64,000 nucleotides of DNA from Tyto alba. Its lineage: Eukaryota > Chordata > Aves > Strigiformes > Tytonidae. Each line of letters opens with the position of its first letter. Positions within the stretch are counted from its first letter, which is position 1. The position numbers and the translations under genes are program-made. Location of the stretch: assembly GCF_018691265.1 (NCBI RefSeq), contig NW_024881322.1:13665489-13729488 (forward strand). The letters run 5' to 3'. The notes under the pieces are model-generated. The model saw only the letters and a program-made list of their open reading frames with translations, made no database searches and was not told where the DNA came from. Positions 44,801 through 56,800 of the stretch are shown in pieces.

Positions 44801-47800
44801 TTTGTCAATCTTTTTTGCTCAATATCAAGAAGCAACATAAAATAAAGGTATAATAAGTAGCAGTCACCTCAGTGTATAAGGACCATATTACTGTATTATT
44901 AGGCTCTGAAAGGGCTGTACTGGACTGCTAGAAGCCAATTCAAAAATGTAAGGCCCATTGTATACCTTGAATTCGCTGGGAGTTTTATGTAAAAATCAGT
45001 ACCAGAGAATGTTCCTAGTTTTCAATCCCACATGAAAGCTTATTACAGGCAGAAGAGATTAATGGTTCTTTCCTTTCCCCTAGTGAACAACCGAATACTA
45101 CACTGTTGTAAAATTTGTAAAAAAAAAAAAAATATTTAAAGCCAGATTCTTGTATCACAGTGTGTCATTTGCACCTACCATACTCATTAGGCTTTTCAGG
45201 TGTGTCCTACTTGACACTGCCCTGATGTGAATGGGGCTCAGAAGTTTCACTCTGTGTTTTAGGCAAGGACAATTTATTGACTGAGAAATAAGAGTTCAAC
45301 GTTTTAGTTTGTGTGCTAGATGTGATGTTGTAAAACAAATTAGTCCTTTCTGTAGGAAAGGGATTTTCCCCCAGTTCATTTTCTTTTCCCCATTCCCACT
45401 CATCTTGGCCACTGGTCCTGCAGTATGAAGGGACCTCTCTGAAACAATGCTGATTTATATGAGAATCCACGTAGGGAATAAAAGTCTGACTTCATAAGTC
45501 AGAAAACAGGTAAGGACATGTATTTATTGAATCAGAATGCTGCTGTGAATGTCGCAGATCTCTCATCACCCATTTCAAACAAGTATTTAGCTTCTAATTA
45601 GATTAAGTATCTGGTTAAACTGAGAAAAAAATGAAAGTCAGAATGCAGAAGAGCTTGGATTGCTCCTGTTGTAACAGTCACCTGAACTAAGTCCGTGGTA
45701 TTTAATGCTCCTATGGGATTTGTTCCCCAGAAGTAGATGGGTGAGATGGTGCACTGAAAGTTTCCTATTACTGCTTCACTTTCTAAATACCTATTTTTAC
45801 ATTTTAACATATAGCTCCATCAGCCCTCCCAGACGCAAGTGGGACAAGCAGCCTCACAACCCAATCTCCTGCATTTGGCTCACAGTCAAGCATCTATGTC
45901 TCAAAGCCCAGTGCGTCAGGCTTCCTCTTCTTCCTCCTCATCCTCCTCCTCTTCAGCTTTGAGTGTTGGCCAGTTAGTCAGCAGTAAGTATTGCTCCCTG
46001 GCTCTCCTTAATTCTCCCCTCTGTTTGTCCTCCTCACTGCTGAGTTTCCTGATCTGCTTTCCCTCTTTTTTTTTTTTTCTCATATAGTAGATTGTATTTT
46101 GCTAAGTAGAGTGACTCTTACCAGTGAGAACTGCTAAGTGCTGTCATGGATGGGGCTTAAGGTAAACATGCCTTGAGAAATTGTAATCAGTGCAAAAAAT
46201 GGTCATAAAAATGGTAGCAGCCGTTAATTGACTTATAAGGGCAAGTCTTATAACTGAAATGTAGTTCATGTTCTTTGGAAATTAGAAGTTTTTGAATCAA
46301 TCAGTATAATGAATTATATTGCTCAGAATTTGATGGGCAGACAGAAACTCCTACTTTTGGTTAGGCTGCTTATTCATTACATTTTGCTTAGTTAGTGTAG
46401 CAAACCATTTTACAAACCCTAGCACTACACAAATCTAGAGCGAGACCCCTGTCTTGCCAGGAAAAGCTTGCACACTGTAAACCAGAAAGAAGTGTAGCAT
46501 GGGGGAGGAGGGAGAAGCACACTGCAGTGAAATAACTGAGTTTCAGTGTTAGGATTTTAACAGCTGACCTCCTGAACAGCCCTTTCTTCCAGATCATAGA
46601 GTTCAGAGTCTCTATTATTACCTTATCAGCATTAACGTTGGTCTTTACATAGCAAAAACAATAGGTTAAAAGTACACTTAAGAAGCATTAACAGTTTTTG
46701 CACATCTGCAAAAATCTGAGTGTATTGGATGACCTTGTTCAAAGATACTCCATGTACATATTTCAAGTAAACAAACACTATAGCTCACGCTGTATTGGTA
46801 ATGTAAAATATATGACTGATACAAGCTTACAAAGGGCTTGGAGAAAGTGTCATGCAAGGGAAGATCTGAAAAAATCTTGGTTAGATTATTTCAGAGATTG
46901 TTTACATGGGGAAATTACTAGCAGAGCTATAGTGGTAAAATTATGCTGGTATAACTCCCACTGTGAATACTTTTATTCTGGAATAAAAATATCTGCATTG
47001 GTAGCTGTAAGTACATAAAATATATAGATACAGATATAATTATAGTGTTATAAATATACCGCTATTGCTCTGTCAGTAAATTTTCTCATGTAGACAGGCT
47101 TGTAGGAAGGAGACAAATAAGAGGCTTCATGTTAAAAATACATAAAGTTACCCCTTGTCTATGTGGGAAACTTTGACTAAAATAGCTAGTGCAGAATAAG
47201 TTACTTTTCAATGGCTAGTCCAGACTAGCCTCCCTTGTGGACATTCTTATTTAAAAAAATATTCTAGAATAACTATTGTGGGGTACAGTACCCCTCAGTG
47301 GTTATTCCAGTCAGTTTCCCCACGTGCACAAGCACACTACACAATAAAAACAACATGGAAGAAGGCCTTTCCAGTTTACAAGATAAATCCTTCAGAAGTT
47401 AGGAGATGTTAGAAAAATAGTTGCTTGTTCAACTGTATGCAATTCCTCTTAGAACATGTATTGTATTATAACAATATGTCGTGATTAAAATCACACTGTT
47501 GCGATTTTTTTCCCATCCTCTTTCAGTGCGTTCCCAATGGAATTTTTCTAGGGAGGCACCAGAATTATTAATGCAACAGGAAGGCTGTTGTCCCAGGGTT
47601 TGTTCCCTACCCGATTCACTAGACCATTCCCCAGTTTGCATACCATTTGAGGAAGCGAACTGTAGAAGGGTAAAGATTGGTTTTGATTCAGGCAGCAGAG
47701 GGCTGAGAAGCTGAAGCTTTCTGTCTGCTACATAATTCCAGCGCAGTGGCGGGCAAGTCACTTAAACAGATTTTTCACAAGTGCTCCCTCAATATCAAGC

Positions 47801-50800
47801 TTGAGACTCTGGACTTTAATTTACAGAAGGACCTGGTACTCACAGTTACAATTTTAAGTGCACTTTCACTGTGGAACTGTGTAAAGAACCATTTAAAGAC
47901 ACAGTCTAAAAAATAATTTCCTACTTGACCTAAACTGGGTACCCAAAAATGCTTTTTCCATTAATATCTGTCCATTTCTCTGTGGATGAGAAGGGGAAGA
48001 CCCTCATCTTGTAGAAACACAAGAAAATAAATTAAGATTTAAAAAAACAGAAGAGCTCAAGAGCAAATGTCTTTGGTGAAGAGCTTTAATAGAGGTCTGG
48101 GGCCACACACTGAACAAGTAAAAAGGCAATACATCAATCAGTTCCTCTGTAATGAAGCACAACTCGTTCTGTGCACTGGATGAGGCAGGGGTCTGGGAAA
48201 AAAGAACTGGTAATCCGGGGCTCAAAGATTATGCTACACTGCGTTGTGGGCTACTATAACTCCAGCATTTGTAGCTTCTGAGTGTTTATTTGTGCAAACC
48301 TGAGGATGTTCTTTCAGCTTCATTTTTTGCTTGGATAGATTTCAAGGTTGTTACAAAAGCAGAATAGTAATGTAAGTCAGTCATATGGTGAGATAATGCT
48401 TATATTCATAGTTGAAAATATGAGATCGTCTGTCAGTTAAATAGATGGAAAAGCTGGTAGGTTGTGTTATCATCTTGGTGGTTCTGCTCTGAAAGGAATA
48501 AGACACGTGCTGTGCCCATGGATTTGGCTGAGCGCAGAGGAGTATGAGGCACAGGAATGTCAATCTGGGAAGAGTGGGAGATACACTAATGGCCACAGAC
48601 TTTCTACTTGTTCCTCTCAAGCTTGACTCCTTCCACCACTTGTCCTGCTCCAGTCCCATTACTTCCTCACACTGTTCTCCGCACAGTCTGCACTCCCTTT
48701 GCCTCTGTGTTTTTGTTCCTCTTGCCTTCTCCCTGCAGTCATTTCCCCACAGTCCATCATTCCTCAACTCCTCTTCCCATTTCAGTTCCTCTCCAGCTCC
48801 CAGCCAATCTCTGTCCCCAGACCATATCAGTGTCCCTTTAACCAGCCTTTTTATTAGGTAGTTTCTGTCCTCCTCTACCTTATCACTAGTGCCACCTCTT
48901 TTTTCCTGTTTTCTTTCCTCTATCACAGGGATTACTACTCTCTGCAGTCAGGCCCTCTCTTCCTCCACTTCAAACTCTTGAAGCACTCAAACCCTGGCTC
49001 CTCAGTAGTCTTCAGGTGTTTTTTTTCCCTTCCATCACTTCTTTTTCTTCAAACTCAAGGTTAATTTTTGCCCTCTCAGCATCTAAATCATGCAGATGCC
49101 ACTCCCACCCTCCCTAGAAGCCATCAGAGGAGTGTGGGAAAAAATCACCAAGAGAGGGAAGTCAGTCTCTCAGTCTTTACTGCTGTCCTGGCCCAAAGCA
49201 GACCAGAGCCACAACCAACTGAAACTTATTAAAGAAAATACAATTTTTTTTTTTAACCTGAGCAGAATAACTTGTTTTATCAGCCTCATTCTCAGAAGTA
49301 GTTGACCTGAAATTTGTCTTACAATGGTAAATGCCAGGCAAAATTAGCCATAGTCAGTACCCTACCTGAGATAATGAATGGCACAGAGAAAATAGTTGGG
49401 GTGCTTCTTTGCTCAAAAAAAGAAGAAAGGTCAGTGAAATCAAAACTGGGGAACTCAAAGTAGAGAAAACACTTCTCATACAATCAGACTGAGGAAGGAA
49501 TTGCACTTGGGAATTAATTCACTGGGACCCAGATCATAAGAGCATTCCAAAGGAAGTGGCTTTTGATAGGGATCGCCTGTAAAAAAACATGATGATAATT
49601 ACACATAAATAACAAATTCTGGAATTGTTTTAAATTTATGTTTCCAGCTTCATCCAATCCCTAGCTATTCAAGATCAACAGACACAGTAGTGTGAGGGGC
49701 AGGTCAACTAATTTCTGCCATTTGCATGGCATTACCACACAGACAGAAGTAACACAGCCATCTGGATGACCCTTAACGGCTGTCCAGCATGTTCTTGAGC
49801 GCATGTGGGCAGCCGCAAACTGGAGCTGACGCTGCATGCATAAGCCTGCTTGAGCTGGCATGTAAGTGCCAATGTTCCAGTGCACAAGAGAGCTACCTAC
49901 TGGTTTCTAGCAATGTGGAAAGAGCCTACAAGAAAGAAGAAAATATGGCCAGTTCAGGAGGGAAAGATCAAACCACCTGTGTAATGAAACATAAAAAGGC
50001 AGATAGGATCCTTTACAGCTTTTCGTGGTGGATAATACCATCTTTTTAGACAAAAAGTCTTAATTGATCTTCACGAATTTGAAATTTGTTTCATGTGACT
50101 AAAAAAAACCATTTGCATGCAACTGTGACTCTGCACAGGGAAACTAATAGAAAGCCATCCCTGTTTTGCTCCTTTGCAGAATCCATTCAACTCCTGGGAG
50201 CAGATCCCTGGAGGGCAGGAGCACCTCTTTGTCAAGCCTGTGGGCTGTAATTCAGCAAAGCCTCACAGGCATCCCAGCTCCCTCACCGGCTAGCAGAGCT
50301 TTGTATAGCAGGCCTGCAATTGAACTCTAGTGTCTGCCGAAGTCCACTCAAAGTCTTTTAGTGGGATGAGGCCTGCCATGGGTCAGTGGCTCTGAAAGAA
50401 ATCCATAGGCATGAGGGCAACAAGGAAGAACTTGTGGCCTCCTGAACATCTCTTTGATTTCTTTGCCCCTCCTGAGGCAGGAATACTGTTTTCTTTTCCA
50501 CATCCGTTCCAAAGCAGCAGTCCAGTCCTCAAGCAGAGGCCCTGGAGTCGAGTACCTTGGTAGACATTTGCCATATTCCAGAATTTGTTGCTAAAAAGTT
50601 TATGTAAAACTAGGCATATTCAGCTACCTTATTCTGCTAATTGAATTGCATAAAGCAACATAACTTAGGTAAATAATCATTTGGGGCAAGGTTCTACATA
50701 CATACGTAAACAGAGTAACTCTCTTTACAAGAGGCTGCCTCACATCAGTGAAATTACTGAATTACTATGTGAAGGGGATCAGAATTGGGCTTTAATAACT

Positions 50801-53800
50801 TGTGTTCCTTGTTTTTATTCATTTTACTTTTCATTCTAGTCATATTTTCTTTATGATTTTACATTTTTACTTTGACACGTTTCCTAATTTTCACAAAGGT
50901 GCATTTCCTTCCTTTTTTTTTTTTTTTTTTTATTTCCCTTTCTTTTTTATTTCCTGTCTATTTTTTAACTTGGACTGTTTTATTCTTTGTAGCTTGTCCC
51001 TTTTATCTCATTCTCACCCCTTCATCCCTCACCAGCAACAAGTGCTAGTTACTTTAAAGACAAAAAATTATGGTTGTTTCCAAAGTTACTTTAAAGACAA
51101 AAAATTACGGTTGTTTCCACATTTTAAAAGAAGCTCTGCCTAAACAAGAACTACGAGATTCATCTCTACTCTTCCTGTCCCTTCTGTATGATATCTTCAT
51201 ATTGTCTCATCCTACCCGTGTTCTTTTTTGTTTTCTTTGTTTTCTCTTAATTCAGCTCTACATCATTATTCCTCCTTTTTTCCATTTCATTTTACTCTTC
51301 TCAGGTGCATCCCTCTGCTCATTTCTTTAACTTTTCTACCATATGTTCTCTTTGTGGAAATCACAGGTTTCCCCTCATGCTCTGAGACTTCTGTCTCCAT
51401 GAAGTTCCTTTCTTCCTTCCAAATTCATTTTACTGTCATCTGTTACTACAAAATTAAAATGCCTCCCACAAACAAATTATTCTTCTTTCTTTCCCCTGAG
51501 CTCCAGTCCATTTTCCATTAATAATGTTTTGTCCTGCCTTTCTTATCCAATTTACTTTCCATTGGACTGCCAGCTATTTCTTCTTCTGTCTGACTGGGGA
51601 AATCATCCCCCATAATCTTTCCCATGGTAGAACTCTGTGCAACAGAAATTTGCTTTCTCCTTCAGGGTGCACTGATTTCTCTGTAGCAACTCCTTCCCCT
51701 AACTATTAAAATCACAGCATATTTGCACTCACCAGCAAACTCATGCAGGATTTTCAGAAGAATGCACAAGTGGGAGTAGTATTTCCTGCAGTAGGAAAAA
51801 GGGGCTTAAATGCAGAAGGAGAGCCTGTGGATTTTATTTCTTCCACTCTGCTCATCCACCTTCACCATCCACCGGGACATCTAGAATTTTAGCTGGCTTT
51901 CTTTTTGTTGGTCCCAGACAACCCACCTTCCTCCAGCACCCAGTAGTTTCATAGACAAAACAGCCATTGTTTTATCAAGCCATAATGTACACTGGGAGTC
52001 TTTAAATGATGTTACTGTAGATCCCAACCACTCAGTGAGATTGGTATTCTTTATTTTCCTGTTGGCACTGTGCTGCCTTCTCTAGGACAGCCACTACATT
52101 TAAAAAGCACCAGTTTATTTACAGTCTTCAATAAGCTCCTCTTCCTAAAATGTGAAGTGCACTACACACTTAACAGTTCAGAGATCTCAGAACTTATTAA
52201 AACAAAGTCCTTTATCTATTTGTATATCTCTATGTATGTGTATGTATCAGTCCACAGAGTCCAAGATTATGTATAAATGGCATTTTAAAGGCAATAGAGT
52301 AAAACAGACCAGTGCTGTTATATGATGATGTCAATAGAGTGGTCTTCATAGTACTATTTGAGATTTATGGACCTGGCAGAAATCAAGGGACTGCTTCTGT
52401 GGATTTCAAAGGGCTTTGAATCACACCTGAAGTAGCAGTGGTTCCAATTTGATACAAACGCTATTTTCCCCCAGAGTTCAGGGATCTTTTGGTCCACCTC
52501 TGCTAGTACTTTCCTCCTCCCAAAGACACTATGTAAGAATGAAGCATCTTTCTCAACAGATACTCCGCCATATGTTACAATCTATTCCCATACTCCTCAA
52601 GTGCATCATGGGGTTTTTTTCTCATCTCAAGGAGAACTCGGTGTAATTGTTCCTTTGTCCAAGTCCCGCGAGCAGGAAAGGACTTTCCATGATACTCTCT
52701 GTTGCAACAGTGCCATACCAGAAGGATCCAGCAGAACTTGACAGAGTTTCTCTATAATCATGTGTGAGCAAATAACCCCTTAGCTTTCTTACCTCCCTTT
52801 TTATTCCTAGCAGGAGTTGGGGAGGTTCACAGGTGCCAGTTGCCATAGCATTTGCTACTTTGAAAGTTCTCTGGGAACACCTGAATTGTCCTTTGTCTCA
52901 CCCCTGATAGTGAGAGGCCTTAAAGTAAAGGAAGGAGAGAGGTGAGGAAGGTCACCATCTTAGTGCACTTTACTCAAGGGAATTTTTGAGGCCATTATCA
53001 TTTATGATATTTTGTACATTTATCAGTTGCTCTTCAGAGACCCAAAAGGCAGATAAGCATCCAGCTCCATTCTGTGTCTCTGAAAACCAGAACTGGTATG
53101 CTAGATAGGCTGTGTATGGGCTAAGGAGGAAAATTACACACCTCTAAAGACAATTATTTTACAAACCTGAGTGGGCCCTGTCATAACACCAACTACTTAA
53201 AAACAAGGAATATGCACCCTAGCTTTATGCTGAATGAGTGCGTGCATCTGTGCACAGGTGAGCTCCAGCACAGCACTGACAACAGGAAGGATGAATCTGA
53301 GTGTGGAGCATTGCCAAAACTAGGTTCAGCCTGTGTGTGTGTCTACCTGTCTGCATAGTTCATGTGGTCCCTGGTTGCATACACAAGTATTTTTAAAATA
53401 CTGTTGCTGCGTGTGCTTCTTACATTCAAGCTACAAATCGATATAGGCTAAATTTATATAGCAGAAAAACCTCTTCCCTTTCTCTATTATTGGACTAAAA
53501 GATTTTTTATAGGACATTTCCATCATAAGGGAATTCTACATGAGGTTTATAAACCCCTGAAAATAAAAGCTTTGTTACTGTAATGCTGACAAGCCCTTAG
53601 CTATAGCAGTACTAGCAGGAGCCACTCTCATATAGGGTTCAGAATAGTAATGGAGTCTAGCACCGTCCTTGGACAACTGCTTGCATTTACAGAAATTGAT
53701 GGGTTATTGTGCTGCAAACTTTTCACCTAAGAAGTCTGAGGAATGAAGTGAAGAACAATAGAGATGTCTGGCTGGGAGGATGGCTTCACTACACGCAGGA

Positions 53801-56800
53801 TTGCACAACACTTTGAAATCTTCCACCATCCCAGTCCCATGCTGTCTCCGACTTGGCAAACGCTTTCATTTAGCCAGGGATCAGTAGCTTGGGGGGGGAA
53901 AGTTCCATTCTCCAGCTGCTGTGTCATTTCCCTTGATAAGTCCTAAATTGACCAAGTTATCTAGCACCAAAGGAGCTTTCCTGTGGTAGACGTGCTTTAT
54001 TATGTGCCCTTTCAGGGACAAAGGCTTCTGTGTCAGTAAACTGCTATGGAGATGAAGGACAGATTTATTCTCACAGCATCATAAGCATTAACTTCTGAGG
54101 GGCTAATGTAAAAGTAAAAAATTGTGCAGCATTACCATCCAAAACCTAATGGCCGATGTTGCTGCTCCTTGATTATCGACCTGATGGGAGGCAGAATGAA
54201 ATGCTTGAACGGCTGCTTCTCAGAAGGGCATATTTTAAAAGATTATTTTTAAATTAAGGAGTTTTTAAAGGCGGCATTTTGTTTGGCTTTGTTCATTTGC
54301 TGGGTTATTATGGACATTTGGCTGGCAGTTTGGGTGGGATATTGTGGAAAAGGGAAAGAAGGTTTGTGAATTAATTTTACATAAAGCAGAAAGTCGTCTC
54401 AATTTCAGATTAAAAACCCAAACAGTTTGTGCGTACATTTAGCCCTTCCCAAAGGCTGCAAATGAATATATTAACACCAGCCTTCCTTCTGGATGCAATA
54501 AAAAGAGGAAACAGGGAACATGACTTGTCAACCTGGGGAAGATTTTGCAAGGCACAAGTGGCAGTGAGCAGCTCAGGCACACCCCATTTTCAGGAGTTCA
54601 GCAACAAAGTATGTCTCTGAAAGTCTTTCACCAGCACCGGGAAACACTGCAGCCTAGTTAGCATTTTAGCAATCTGAACATGCTTCATAACAGACCTGAC
54701 AAGGCAAACCCATCTCTGTTTGGGGAAGAAGAGAAAGGGATAAGTATTTAAAAAAAAAAAAAAAAAAGAATATGAATGAATATGAATGTCTTGACAATGA
54801 AAGCTGGTGTAAGCCTAGCTCACTCATATGTGACGCAAAGAACTGACATGATTAAAAAAATTATTTCAACAGATCCTCAGACAGCCACTGGAGAGGTGGA
54901 TGGGGTGAATCTGGAAGAAATCCGAGAATTTGCCAAAGCTTTTAAAATCCGGCGCCTGTCCCTTGGCCTGACACAGACTCAAGTTGGCCAAGCCCTAAGC
55001 GCCACAGAAGGCCCAGCCTATAGCCAGTCTGCCATCTGCAGGTAACAAGTTACATCATAAACTCCTCTCCTCTCTTTATTCTTAATAATTAATTATTCAG
55101 CTTATTGTGAGGAGCATGATTGTGTTTGAGTCTCATGTCTTTAGAATGTATTATTTAATTTGGGACTTAATTAGCCAATAACGTTGGTATCTGGCAGATA
55201 AAATGTTCCTATTATGTCTATTATGTACCCCTAAAGAAACTTTAGTGGGTGTTTTTTTTTTTCCCCCTCTTCCTTTTTTAAACAAGTGAGAAACAATGTT
55301 CCTGGCATTGAGACTTAATTCCGTAGATGAGCTGGAGGCCCTGCTGATGCTGGATAAGCACCAGCTGACCCTCTTCATACTGTGCCATTTTCTACAGATA
55401 GGGTTACTGAACAAATATTTCATGGCTGCATCCCTGCTAAGTTAAAACCTGTATTACTGTGGTTAGCACTTCACATATAGGATGTTAATGATGATTTACC
55501 TAGGCAACACAGAAGGGGAAAAATTTTCCTTCCTGCTATCTTGCAAACCAGCAGCTATTCATCTTTTATCACCCAAATGTTTACTAAAAAAACAGACAAC
55601 CTATGTATGCAAAGCAGAATCAGAAATCTGCCCTGATCATAAGAAATGATAATACAGTCTTGACAGAGTTAAAGTCGTTAGAAGAAAATACTATATATGC
55701 ATGTGTGTACGTTATAGTAATCCCATGTTTATGCATGAGGTAACAAACACACTTAGGTAACAGCTTTTTCTTCTTGGGCAATGCCTTATAGTCCTTCTCC
55801 ATCAGTGAAAGCCAAGAAACCAACTCTAAGCTCATTTAAGTGGATTTTGTTCTTGGTGATCCATGAAATGCTCTGTATTTTTATCTGCTCTTTATACTTT
55901 TAATGTATTCCCCATAGAACGGAAGTGTACTTTTCCTGCAGTTTAAGACTAAGGTTATAAATAACATCAGTATGGGGTAGTGAGCTTGCAGCTCACATTT
56001 TGCTCAATGATTTTCCATAAAACCCATTGATTGTTGTTAAATACAAAAAGCTCCATAGGATCCTCTCACTTCTATGGTCTCCCCTACTGTTTTTTCTTAT
56101 AAGATACCTCCCTGTAGAAAATAACCTTTATTCAGTCTATACAAGGATACTACTGCTGGGAAATTTGTTTCAAGACTTGTATATCGTTATACCAAACAAC
56201 ATATACTGCAGCATCAACACTAACAAGCAATGCCAATGATATGAATGCTTTTGCTCCCTGTTGCTAAGGATTCATTTCATTATTTTTTTTCTTTCCTGTG
56301 GTCAATTGGTAAAGAATGCCTAAAATGGGTGGAGTTTTTAGCAATTGCCAATTTGTTGTAGCCTTAAGTTGTTGTTTAACATACTATACTTTAAAGTGAT
56401 AAATTGCAGTTTCCTTTGTTTTTGTCTAATTTGCTGTCTTCTCATTTCCTCCATCTACCTCACACCTGAGAAAACCACTGGGGGTGGTTTGAATTTTGCT
56501 AAGAGAAAGGGTTCCCCACTTACCACTTATCTTGAAAACCCCAATAAAGATGAAGTTGGAGCACAGACATGGCTAACAAAAGCCCAGAAGGTGGAGACCT
56601 TTTACAGAGGGCTCCTTAGACATGCAAATTGCTCAGAACATGAGGACTGGGTGCCGAAGCTGGTCCCAAATACTTGCAAGATTAGAGGTTTTGTATTTCC
56701 TTTGGCCGCCCCAGATGGATATCATTTTGGGGTGCAATAACCTGGTACGACTGTGCATTTCTTGTTAAACACCAAGACAAGCTGCTTCAGTGACAGTATG

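Noticed and set aside
48381..48926. 181-codon minus-strand open frame
   Set aside because: It is the complement of a pyrimidine-rich tract. The protein is low-complexity and charged for compositional reasons, then changes character, with no domain or splice context.
56345..56740. 131-codon + strand open frame in the last intron
   Set aside because: It has no recognisable domain and no codon pattern, its start lies in T-rich sequence, and no splice sites link it to the gene.
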